From an uncultured Clostridia bacterium (lineage in GTDB: Bacteria > Bacillota > Clostridia > TANB77 > UBA1234), in NCBI GenBank assembly GCA_934149405.1, contig CAKPEV010000002.1, positions 124,001 through 188,000 of the forward strand: DNA of 64,000 nucleotides, given 5' to 3'. The number at the start of each line of letters is the position of its first letter. Position 1 is the first letter of the stretch. Below the pieces are notes generated by a model. The model searched no databases and was not told the DNA's origin. It worked only from the letters and a program-made list of their open reading frames with translations. Below, in pieces: positions 51,814 to 60,972 of the stretch. The translations under genes and the position numbers were made by a program.

Positions 51814-52288
51814 AGGAAAGTATAGTTTAGAAATAAGTTTGTCAAAAATGTTTGATTTTTGTGGACGATACAAGAGTAAAGCCCAACGAAATTTAATATG
51901 AAAATTTAATGTTTCGGTTCTCTAAATTTAGTTTTGGGGGCAAACTCCAACTATTGACAAAGAGCCAATATTTCAGACACATCTCAGAAAGTCGAAAAAT
52001 GTCGAGCAAAGATGTTTGACAATAATAAAAGAGTAATATATATTTAAGATGGTTAAGGATGAAAACTTAACCATCTTTTTCTTATATCGTAAAAATCATT
52101 ACGATAATTTCCAAAGCAAGAAAAATAAAAAATCTATAACTAAAACAGTTGAATACTCAAGTGCAAAAGAAGGTGATTCAAATGAGCAATTAAAACGATA
52201 AAAATATAATTAAGTTATTTTCAAAATAATCTAAAAATTCTAATGGCAAATCGCCAGAAATCCATCCAAAAGAAAGGAAAAATAAAAT
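51814..52288. other. 475-base gap with terminator and shared motif, no gene
   Basis: There is no credible ORF. ACTCCAACTATTGACAAAGA continuing GCC (51944-51966) matches, inverted, the motif at 28352-28371. A strong hairpin (52046-52057/52066-52077, arms AAGATGGTTAAG) with T-run probably ends the upstream unit. TTGACA (52016) to TATATT (52039) looks like a promoter, but its start would fall inside the hairpin. The remainder to 52288 is AT-rich, with a GAAAGGAAA ribosome site for the next gene. Confidence 0.5.
52046..52081 (+). terminator. Strong rho-independent terminator
   Basis: AAGATGGTTAAG and CTTAACCATCTT form a perfect 12-bp stem with an 8-base loop, followed by TTTTCTT. Confidence 0.85.
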
Positions 52289-53209
52289 ATGACAAACATA
52301 GCATATAAAACCCCACAAAATGATTATATCTTCAAAAAAATATTTGGAACAAAAGGAAATGAGGAGATATTAAAAAAGTTTCTAGAGGCAATACTAGAAG
52401 AGAAGATAGAACAAGTAACAGTAGATTTGCAAACAGAAGTGTTAGCAGAAACAATAAAAGAAAAAGGAGTAAGATTAGATGTAAGAGCAAGACTAGATAA
52501 CAAAACAGAAATAAATATAGAAATACAGTTAAATAAAAGAGGATTTTCAGAAGAAAGATGTCTAGAGTACTGGTCAAGAATCTATCAAACAACAGTAGAA
52601 AAGGGCAAAGACTATATGAAAGCCAGAAGAACAATAGGAATATGGATATTAGGAGAAAATGTATATGAAGATACCGAAAAATATCATACAAAATGGCAAA
52701 TGCAAGAAGTAAATAGCGGAATAAAAGGGCATTTTATGCATGAAGAGATACATATAATTGAGTTGAAAAAGTTACACTTTCATGATAAAATTGAGCTAAG
52801 CAAAATGGAAGCATGGTTATGGTTCATAAAGCATGATAAAAAGGAGGCGGTGGAAATGGCTTGTTACACAGAAAAGCAGATACAAAAAGCAGAAGAACAA
52901 TACAAAAAAATAACCTCAGATGAAAAAATGATGGCGATAATAGAAGTAAGAGAAAGAGCAAGAAGAGAGATGCTGCAAGATAATTATGATGCGAAACAAG
53001 AAGGCATAGAGCAAGGTAAAAAGGAAGGCATAGAGCAGGGCAAAAAGGAGGGCAGAGAACAAGGCAAAAAGGAAGGCATGGAACAAGCTAGAACAGAAGC
53101 AAAGGCTGAAAAACTATCAATAGCTAAAAAGCTAAAACAAACAGGCATGGATATAAAACAAATATCAGAGATTACTGGTTTAGCAGAAGAGGAGATTGAA
53201 AAACTGTAA
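52289..53209 (+). CDS. Rpn-family PD-(D/E)XK nuclease (putative transposase type)
   Basis: The 306-aa protein starts PQNDYIFKKIFGTKGNEEIL, the PDDEXK_2 (Rpn) family signature. The nuclease core is GVRLDVRARLDNKTEINIEIQ (Asp and Glu-x-Gln ligands). Then come helices and a C-terminal hypervariable-looking EGIEQGKKEG repeat (about residues 235-265), common in this family, and an ending MDIKQISEITGLAEEEI. Rpn proteins are DNA endonucleases that raise recombination; many are linked to repeats and to phase or copy-number change. Its place within a recombination-prone surface island is notable. GAAAGGAAA precedes the ATG. Confidence 0.9.
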   Translation: MTNIAYKTPQNDYIFKKIFGTKGNEEILKKFLEAILEEKIEQVTVDLQTEVLAETIKEKGVRLDVRARLDNKTEINIEIQLNKRGFSEERCLEYWSRIYQTTVEKGKDYMKARRTIGIWILGENVYEDTEKYHTKWQMQEVNSGIKGHFMHEEIHIIELKKLHFHDKIELSKMEAWLWFIKHDKKEAVEMACYTEKQIQKAEEQYKKITSDEKMMAIIEVRERARREMLQDNYDAKQEGIEQGKKEGIEQGKKEGREQGKKEGMEQARTEAKAEKLSIAKKLKQTGMDIKQISEITGLAEEEIEKL

Positions 53210-53324
53210 TGGTGTATTAGCGAGCAGAAAAATACATTGAGAGCAAACACCTATAATCCTCAAACCACTACGCACACCGCATAATGCACAATCAACACAA
53301 ACTTAATAATTAAAATGTTACAAA

Positions 53325-53507
53325 AATATTACAAGTGTTTTAACATGCTTGTAATATTTTTTTAACTCAAATTTAATAAAACCTAAAAAGCAAAATCTAA
53401 AAATTATAAGTTTGTACTTCCGTAAAATCGCATGAGTTATAAAAGCTTTAAACCTGCTCGTACGCACGCATTTCGCGACTAGACACTTTTGTTTTATATA
53501 TTATAAT
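53325..53507 (+). promoter_or_regulatory. Shared surface-gene promoter module, copy 3
   Basis: Terminator hairpin AATATTACAAG/CTTGTAATATT (53325-53335/53348-53358) with T-run. Then GTACTTCCGTAAA (53414-53426), 53 bases, TAGACA (53480-53485), 16 bases, TATAAT (53502-53507). Motif end to -10 is 75 bases. The leader to 53634 is long (about 120 bases) with a GAGC/GCTC hairpin. Confidence 0.75.
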
Positions 53508-53633
53508 AAAAGCAAACGATAAACTTACTGGAGTAGTGCGAGCCGTTTTATAAAAATAAAAACCGCTACAAAAGTAGAGGAGCTTAAGTGGGCTCCATAA
53601 AAAACACAACCGTTGCGAGAGGGAGAGAAAAGT

Positions 53634-56600
53634 ATGAGAAGATTGCCTAAATTCGTTAAGTTAATATTTGCCACAGTCATGACACTCGGAATGTACACTG
53701 GCATTACATATGGAGGTCGTGATGGCCCTCCTAGGATAATGGAACATCCGGAATCTCAGAGAAATGTATATGGTGCAAATGTTGAGTTTAGCATAACTGC
53801 GACTGGCAGAAATCTAAAATACCAATGGCAGTATAAGCCACGTATAAAAGGCGGAACATGGACAAATTCGACAGATTCAGGAGCGACAACCAACAAGCTT
53901 AAACTTGTGGCAAACGACCAAAATGAATATTTGTACAGGTGTCTAGTTTCGAACGATACTTATTCTGGCGATAAAGCTATAATGTCTAATGCAGCAAGCT
54001 TGTATGTGATAGATGATCAAATCTTCGAGATTAAATACGTCAGCGAAACTCCGACAGCTCCTGTAATTACAATTCAACCATTATCTCAAATGCTTTCTGT
54101 GGGTGAAAAGGCAACATTCACAGTAGAAGCAACGGGCACGGATTTAACTTATCAGTGGCAATACAAATCTTCTCTTCCAAACTCAGCTTGGACTAACTTG
54201 ACCAAAAGCGATGGCACTGGTTTTGATACAAACACATTCACAACGACAGTATTAACAGGTACCCAAGACCATTATCAATACAGATGTTTAGTAAGAAGCA
54301 CAAACTATTATTATGGTGATGAAAATGCAAAAGAATCAGACAGTGCAACACTTCAAGTAACAAGCAAAGGCTATGTAGACATTCAATACATAAATGAAGA
54401 ATACGAAATTGTTGAGCAACCAGCATCTCAAAGTGTATATGCTGGTGCAACAGTTAAATTCAGGGTAGACACAACTGGTTCGACAAACCTTACATATAGG
54501 TGGCTATACAAAGCACCTGGCACAAACACATCATGGACAGAAGTCCCAGACAGCATGGGAAAGGGTGCTAAGACAGCAGAATTAACAATATCTCCAGTAA
54601 AAGAAGAATACGAAAATTATCAATTCAGATGTTCTGTTGGTGGAGAATATTATAAATATGAAGAAGCAAAATTATCTAGCATAGCAACACTTTTAATACT
54701 TAGCGAAACACAAATTGTAGATGTGCAATATGATAATTCAAAACTAATGATAACCGAATGGACAATACCAGCGGATAATACAGTAATAAAACTACCAGTA
54801 CAAGGCACAGGCTTAAATATTACAGTTGATTGGGGCGATGGCACGGCAACAGAAACAGTAACAACACAATTCCCATCACATACATATGCAACTGCTGGAG
54901 TATACGAGATAGCAGTTGCAGGAGAGTGCCCTGAGTGGGGATATTCGAGCTACTCATTACCGGGCAGAACAAGCAATTATTATACATACACACAATACTT
55001 AACAAAAGTAAAACAATTTGGCGAATTAAATGCAACAAAATATGGATTTACATATTGTGAGAAACTAACAGAAGTATCTGGAGACAATTTGGTAACAGAT
55101 AAAACATTTGAAAAAGTAACAAGTATGGCATACATGTTTAATTTTTGCAGTGGTTTAACGACTTTGGATGCAAGCAACTTTAACACATCAAATGTAACAA
55201 ATATGTCATGGATGTTTCAGTATTGCAAAAACTTAATTAGTTTGGATTTAAGTAACTTTGACACATCGAAAGTAACAGATATGTCATATATGTTTTCTTA
55301 TTGTAATAGTTTAACGAGTTTGAATATAAGTAATTTTAATACATCGAATGTAATAGGCATGACATGGATGTTTTATGATTGTAGAAACTTAACCAGCTTG
55401 GACTTGAGTAGTTTTAATACATCGAAAGTAACAAGTATGTTATATATGTTTTCTAATTGCAGTAGCACAACAAGTTTGGATGTAAGTAACTTTGATACAT
55501 CTAAAGTAACAAATATGAAAAATATGTTTTCTAATTGTAAAAGCTTAACTAGTTTGGACGTAAGTAGTTTTAATACATCGAATACACAAAAAATGATATC
55601 TATGTTTTCTAATTGCCAAAGCTTAACAAGTTTGGATGTAAGCAATTTCGACACATCAAGCGTAGATAACATGGAAAGTATGTTTTCAGGTTGCACAAAT
55701 CTAAAGAGTATTTTATTAAGTGAAAAATTTACTGTTTATAGTGGAACAACAAACATGTTTAGCAATTGTTCTAAACTAACCGCAGTAATCACGACAAGCT
55801 CAACACCAGTTGAAAATCAATTTAAAGGCTTGTTGCCATCAACCGCAACACTATATGTTCCAAATGGTAGCGAGGAAGCATATAAAGCAACATTAAGTGG
55901 CGACACAACACTAAGCCAAATCAAACCAATAATAGAACCTGTCGGAGAAACAAACATGACATTAAAACTTGGAGAAGAATATACAGAACAAGGTTGTACA
56001 GTTGCAGGTTTCACAGAGGCAGACTCAAAATATTACACATGCTACGGCTACGCTCTTGCAAAAGATGGTACAGTAGACACAAGCAAAGAAGGAACATACA
56101 CTGTAAAATATTCATTGACAAAAGATGGAGCGGAAACATCAAGCGGAGTTAGAAATGTAGACGTAGTAGACAAATCTAAATACATGATAACCGAATGGAA
56201 TGTGTCAGGAGATGCAGGATTGACAATAACGTTGCCAGTTAGTGGTACAGGATTAAACATCACAGTAGATTGGGGCGATGGCTCGGCAACAGAGACAATA
56301 ACAACAGAATACCCAACACATACATATGCAACTGCTGGAGTATACGAAATAGCGGTTGCAGGCAATTGTCCAGAGTGGGGAAAAATCTCATATCAAGAAT
56401 TTGTGACATTTGGGGAGACAAGTAGAAATTACACTTATGCAAAATATTTGACAAATGTAATACAACTTGGCGAATTAAATGCTACGAAATATATATTTGC
56501 AAAATGTGAAAACTTAACAAGCTTTAAGGGCGAGAAGTTAGTATCACCAAATACATTTGCAAATGTAAATACAATGGGATATATGTTTTGGGGATGTGCT

Positions 56601-59600
56601 AACTTAAAAGAAATAGACTTAACAAATTTTGATGTCCAAAATGTAACAGATATGAATAGAATGTTTAGTGGCTGTCATTCACTAGTAGAACTAGATTTAA
56701 CATCTTTAGATACTTCAAAAGTAACAACCATGTATGAAACATTTGGCTATTGCAAAAATCTTGAAAATTTAAACATAAGCAATTTAAAAACAAATTTAGT
56801 AAAAGATATGGCATATATGTTTGCCGGATGTGTAAAATTAAAAACATTAGACTTCAGTAGTTTTGACACAAGTAATGTAACGAATATGGCTTGGATGTTT
56901 GGAAATTGTCCAAGCTTAGAATCATTAGACCTTAGCAGTTTTGATACAAGCAATGTAAAAAATATGGCTATAATGTTTAATAACTGTGGTGCAAAAACGA
57001 TAGATGTATCTTCATTTGACACATCAAATGTTGAAAATATGTACTGTATGTTCCAATTAACGAAAGTTAAGAAACTAGATTTGAGTAATTTTAATACATC
57101 AAAGGTAACAAATATGAGATCTATGTTTGCTCATTGTTGGAACCTAACGAGCTTGGATGTAAGCGGATTTGATACAACAAATATGACAAGGTTAGTTGAT
57201 GAAAAAGGTAATGTAACAGGAGGAATGGATGGAATATTAAATGTAACCTCGAAATTAAAGAGTATACAAATAAGTGATAAATTTATTATTCCAGATGGTA
57301 GTGAAAATGTATTCAATAACTGCAACTCGCTAACAGCCATCATCACGACAAGCCCAACCCCTGTTGCAAATCAATTCAAAGGCTTGTTGCCATCAAATGC
57401 AACATTGTATGTTCCAAACGGAGCAGAGGACGCATACAAAACCACATTAAGTGGTGACACATCTTCAAGCAAGATTAAACCAATAATCGAGCCTATTGGA
57501 GAGAGCAGTGTTAGAGTTGTTCAAGGTTCAGAGTATATTGATGAGGGTTGCACGGTTGCAGGATTTACAGGTGTGGATTCTATATACTATACATGCTATG
57601 GTTATGGAGTAAGTAGCACAAGTGATGTAGATACAACTACAACTGGTAACTACAAAGTTAGATATTCTTTAACTAAGGATGGTACAGGTTTTTCTAATGC
57701 GGAGAGAGATGTCGAGGTTCTTGAAATGCCAAATGTACCAACAAACTTCAAAGCAAGTGATGCAACAAGTGCAGATAAAATCAACTTGACTTGGGAAACT
57801 AATGGCATGGCAGAAACAACAAAGTGCAAGCTTGAATATTTAGATGATACTGGTGCATGGAAGAAGTTATCAGATAACGCAACTTCGCCATACATACATA
57901 GTGGTCTTTCAAACAATAAGGCATACGAATACAGAATTAGTGCGGTGACGAAAGATGGTGTACAAAGCAAATTCGCATACGCAATTGGTAGAACAGCATA
58001 TGACGAACTTGAGATTATAATCAGAAACGATAAAATTGCACCAATTATAGAATTTGTGGAGATGATACCGGAGGCAGAATACATCGCATCAAACAATACA
58101 ATTAAAATTAAGTTTAAAGCAGAAGATATTAATTACAAATATGAAGAATCAGATATTAAGGCAGAAGATATTGTTATAAAAGTTGGTGGAATTGTTAATA
58201 GCGATGCTATCAAAAAGATTACAAAGTTAAAAACAACAAACGGTGAGGAATACGAGCTAGAACTTTCTAACGTAACCGGTGTTGGTAAACTTGAGTTAGT
58301 TATTCCAAAAGACAAGATAGTAGATAAAGCAGGCAACAAGAATATTGAAACAACACTAAATATTCCAACGTTTGTTGCAAATGGTGGTATTTCAGACTCA
58401 AAACCGACTGTTACAGTAGACGAAAACGAAATAACTATCATAAACAATCAAACAAGTATTGCAGAGATAGTGAAGATTGAGTATCAATACAGAATTAGTG
58501 GAGATACAGAGTTTACAACAATTCCAAATGGGGCAAGCGGAGATACAGCAACATCAAATATTCTAAAAGATGCCTTAGCAGATACATACTACGAGATTAG
58601 AACAGTTGTTGAAGATTCAACTGGAAACAAGAAAGAATCAAAGACAGTAACAGTTAAAACATCAAGTTTAGATAGCAGTTTGATTAGTATTTCTATAAAT
58701 CCAATGACATTAACAAGCGGAGATGTTACAGTTACAATAACATACAATTCTAAGTTCCATAAAGAGTATTCAACAGATGGTACAAATTACATCAGCTTGA
58801 CAAATGGAAATACAAAAGAATTGATTATTAAAGCTAACTTGACAATCTATGCGAGATTGACAGATGGCAAGAACTACAGCGATGTTGTTACTTATGAGGT
58901 AAACAACATAGATAAAGAAAGACCTATAATTGGAAAGGTTGAAGTTTCTCCAAGTGGAAAATCAAATTCAAAACAAATAATTGCAACAGATGTTAAAGAT
59001 GTTGGAGTTAGTGGAATTAAGGGATACTATATAAGCAAAACAGCAGACCTAGATAATCCAACATGGGTAAGCTTTGAAGGTACAAGCTTTGCATACACTA
59101 TAAAAGAGAATGGAACATACTATGTATGGGTTTCAGATAATGTAGGTAATATTTCAGAGGCAGAAATAGTTATTGCTACTGGTATTGTAAGCGGAGTAGG
59201 CAATATTACTTACAACGAAGAAATGGAGATTTCTGTTGGTGAAACTGCTAAGATAGAAATAACATACACAGGCGAAGCAATGAGCGAGTCATACTCTTCA
59301 AGCAACAGCAGTATTGTAAAAGTTGAAAAGAATATTAGACAAATAGAAGGTGTCAGCGTTGGTGTTGCGAATGTAGTTGTTGTAATAAAAGATTACGATG
59401 GCACAGAGCATCAAGTAATAATTAAAGTTACAGTTAAACCTACAGAGTTGCAAGCAAAATTAATGTCAGACGGCGTAGACTATAACGGCGAGTGGACTAA
59501 CAAGGATGTAAATGCAATTCTTACAACTAACGGCACAAAGCCTTTTGAATACAAAGAAAAGGAAAGCAAGAATGGGGCTTGGACAAAACCAGAAAACGTT

Positions 59601-60818
59601 AGTGCAGACAGCATAACAGGTTTGACAACGATTACATACAGTGGAGATTATAGCGGTGAAAAATATTACACTGGTGTGAATAAAGATGGAAACATCGTAA
59701 CATCAGAAGCTGGAGCATTTGTTGTAAGACTAGATAAAACAGCACCAACAATCGGAGCTGCTAAGAAGACACCAGGAACAAATTCGATTGATGTAGCAAT
59801 CATCGGAGCAACAGATAATTTATCTGGTATTAAAGAATATGAAATTGGAATATATAAAGATAATGTTTGCCTAGGAACATATAAAGGAGCATCAGGTGAG
59901 GCAACGTTTATACAACTTTCAAGTTCAACAACTTATCAAATTAAGTACAAGATAACAGATAATGCAGGAAACGAAACGGACATGATTGATGGCGGTTCTG
60001 AAACAACTGGAATAATAAGAAAAGTTGTAACATATGATTATTTGACAAATGGTGGTACTGGCGTATCATTAGCAAGCGAAGAAAGAATTGCAGGTACAAT
60101 GATAGACTTGACAGTAACAGCAACAAAACCTGGATACAACTTTAAAGGTTGGGCTAAGATACCAAGTGGAGATGTTCTAACAAGCTTAGTAATGCCAGAA
60201 GAAGACATCACATTATATGCAATATTCAAAGATGAAGATGCACCAAATGTTGAAGATAAGTCTTACGAGACAGTTGATGGCGAATTAAACATCATACTAA
60301 AACCTAGCGATGACGGAAGTGGTATTGGAGGATATGCAGTAACAACAGACGATGGCACGCCAAACAAATGGGAGATGAAAGAGCCTGACGCAGACGGATT
60401 TGTAAGAATCTCAGTTCCAGGAACAAATAAATATTATGTATGGATTAAAGACTTAGAAGGAAACTTCATAAGATATGAGCAAATTGCAATAAAAGATATT
60501 TTCGCACCAACAGGAAAGATAGAAGTTAAAGAAAATATAGTAAACGATTTGCCATATGCAAACAGAAATGAAGTTAACTTAAAGATAACAGCAGAGGATA
60601 ATGAAAGCAAGCCAGAAGACATTAAGATAGCAATATACAACGAAGAAGAGTACAAGAATATAAAGAGCTACACATCAATAAACTTTGCATACAACTATGT
60701 AGACGGAGGTCTAGAGACAAAACATCAAACAACCCCAGGAGACGGCTTAAAGAGAATCTACGTAATATTTAAAGATAAGGCAGGAAATATATCAATGACA
60801 ATAAAACAATTGCCATAA
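53634..60818 (+). CDS. Giant secreted protein with Ig-like, PKD-DUF285 and Fn3 modules
   Basis: The start is ATG 53634 after GGGAGAG; an in-frame TTG at 53613 precedes that site. About 2394 aa. It has a signal peptide (KFVKLIFATVMTLGMYTGITY) and three Ig-like domains of the TYQWQYK type (about residues 30-370). Two PKD plus DUF285 blocks (starting near 378 and 857, counted from 53613) are followed by an Fn3 domain (NFKASDATSADKINLTWET, about 1370-1460). Many Ig-like modules, a Flg_new unit (TGVSLASEERIAGT) and a final APTGKIEVKE...DKAGNIS module close it, homologous to the ends of the other giants. No LPXTG or SLH. It has its own promoter module, so it is a separate but related unit. Confidence 0.88.
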   Translation: MRRLPKFVKLIFATVMTLGMYTGITYGGRDGPPRIMEHPESQRNVYGANVEFSITATGRNLKYQWQYKPRIKGGTWTNSTDSGATTNKLKLVANDQNEYLYRCLVSNDTYSGDKAIMSNAASLYVIDDQIFEIKYVSETPTAPVITIQPLSQMLSVGEKATFTVEATGTDLTYQWQYKSSLPNSAWTNLTKSDGTGFDTNTFTTTVLTGTQDHYQYRCLVRSTNYYYGDENAKESDSATLQVTSKGYVDIQYINEEYEIVEQPASQSVYAGATVKFRVDTTGSTNLTYRWLYKAPGTNTSWTEVPDSMGKGAKTAELTISPVKEEYENYQFRCSVGGEYYKYEEAKLSSIATLLILSETQIVDVQYDNSKLMITEWTIPADNTVIKLPVQGTGLNITVDWGDGTATETVTTQFPSHTYATAGVYEIAVAGECPEWGYSSYSLPGRTSNYYTYTQYLTKVKQFGELNATKYGFTYCEKLTEVSGDNLVTDKTFEKVTSMAYMFNFCSGLTTLDASNFNTSNVTNMSWMFQYCKNLISLDLSNFDTSKVTDMSYMFSYCNSLTSLNISNFNTSNVIGMTWMFYDCRNLTSLDLSSFNTSKVTSMLYMFSNCSSTTSLDVSNFDTSKVTNMKNMFSNCKSLTSLDVSSFNTSNTQKMISMFSNCQSLTSLDVSNFDTSSVDNMESMFSGCTNLKSILLSEKFTVYSGTTNMFSNCSKLTAVITTSSTPVENQFKGLLPSTATLYVPNGSEEAYKATLSGDTTLSQIKPIIEPVGETNMTLKLGEEYTEQGCTVAGFTEADSKYYTCYGYALAKDGTVDTSKEGTYTVKYSLTKDGAETSSGVRNVDVVDKSKYMITEWNVSGDAGLTITLPVSGTGLNITVDWGDGSATETITTEYPTHTYATAGVYEIAVAGNCPEWGKISYQEFVTFGETSRNYTYAKYLTNVIQLGELNATKYIFAKCENLTSFKGEKLVSPNTFANVNTMGYMFWGCANLKEIDLTNFDVQNVTDMNRMFSGCHSLVELDLTSLDTSKVTTMYETFGYCKNLENLNISNLKTNLVKDMAYMFAGCVKLKTLDFSSFDTSNVTNMAWMFGNCPSLESLDLSSFDTSNVKNMAIMFNNCGAKTIDVSSFDTSNVENMYCMFQLTKVKKLDLSNFNTSKVTNMRSMFAHCWNLTSLDVSGFDTTNMTRLVDEKGNVTGGMDGILNVTSKLKSIQISDKFIIPDGSENVFNNCNSLTAIITTSPTPVANQFKGLLPSNATLYVPNGAEDAYKTTLSGDTSSSKIKPIIEPIGESSVRVVQGSEYIDEGCTVAGFTGVDSIYYTCYGYGVSSTSDVDTTTTGNYKVRYSLTKDGTGFSNAERDVEVLEMPNVPTNFKASDATSADKINLTWETNGMAETTKCKLEYLDDTGAWKKLSDNATSPYIHSGLSNNKAYEYRISAVTKDGVQSKFAYAIGRTAYDELEIIIRNDKIAPIIEFVEMIPEAEYIASNNTIKIKFKAEDINYKYEESDIKAEDIVIKVGGIVNSDAIKKITKLKTTNGEEYELELSNVTGVGKLELVIPKDKIVDKAGNKNIETTLNIPTFVANGGISDSKPTVTVDENEITIINNQTSIAEIVKIEYQYRISGDTEFTTIPNGASGDTATSNILKDALADTYYEIRTVVEDSTGNKKESKTVTVKTSSLDSSLISISINPMTLTSGDVTVTITYNSKFHKEYSTDGTNYISLTNGNTKELIIKANLTIYARLTDGKNYSDVVTYEVNNIDKERPIIGKVEVSPSGKSNSKQIIATDVKDVGVSGIKGYYISKTADLDNPTWVSFEGTSFAYTIKENGTYYVWVSDNVGNISEAEIVIATGIVSGVGNITYNEEMEISVGETAKIEITYTGEAMSESYSSSNSSIVKVEKNIRQIEGVSVGVANVVVVIKDYDGTEHQVIIKVTVKPTELQAKLMSDGVDYNGEWTNKDVNAILTTNGTKPFEYKEKESKNGAWTKPENVSADSITGLTTITYSGDYSGEKYYTGVNKDGNIVTSEAGAFVVRLDKTAPTIGAAKKTPGTNSIDVAIIGATDNLSGIKEYEIGIYKDNVCLGTYKGASGEATFIQLSSSTTYQIKYKITDNAGNETDMIDGGSETTGIIRKVVTYDYLTNGGTGVSLASEERIAGTMIDLTVTATKPGYNFKGWAKIPSGDVLTSLVMPEEDITLYAIFKDEDAPNVEDKSYETVDGELNIILKPSDDGSGIGGYAVTTDDGTPNKWEMKEPDADGFVRISVPGTNKYYVWIKDLEGNFIRYEQIAIKDIFAPTGKIEVKENIVNDLPYANRNEVNLKITAEDNESKPEDIKIAIYNEEEYKNIKSYTSINFAYNYVDGGLETKHQTTPGDGLKRIYVIFKDKAGNISMTIKQLP
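55100..57200 (+). repeat. DUF285 arrays of the 2394-aa gene
   Basis: Two arrays, about 55100-55700 and 56560-57200, use the same 78-bp unit as the giant gene. PKD openings and linkers (WGDG, GYTVAGF) differ more. The second array is more degenerate and irregular. Confidence 0.85.
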
Positions 60819-60833
60819 AACAAAAATAAAGCA

Positions 60834-60865
60834 AAAGCGGATGAGCTAAAACTCATCCGCTTTTT
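60834..60865 (+). terminator. Terminator of the 2394-aa gene
   Basis: AAAGCGGATGAG (60834-60845) pairs with CTCATCCGCTTT around a 6-base loop, followed by T5. Confidence 0.9.
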
Positions 60866-60895
60866 GCTAGTTTGATATGAATTCTAAAAAAATAG

Positions 60896-60923
60896 TAATA
60901 TTATAACGTAACCCTCATATAAA
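60896..60923 (+). promoter_or_regulatory. Sigma-E-like promoter of spoIVA
   Basis: TAATATT (60896-60902) fits the sigma-E -35 consensus KMATATT exactly. CATATAAA (60916-60923) matches six of eight -10 positions (CATACAMT) after 13 bases. spoIVA is sigma-E-controlled in Bacillus. Confidence 0.6.
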
Positions 60924-60972
60924 TTTATTAAAGATATGTGTACAAACACTAATTATAAAAGGAGGGTTATTA

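Noticed and set aside
52016..52044. Promoter of a short RNA
   Set aside because: The start would fall inside the terminator stem at 52046-52077, so no transcript could form there.
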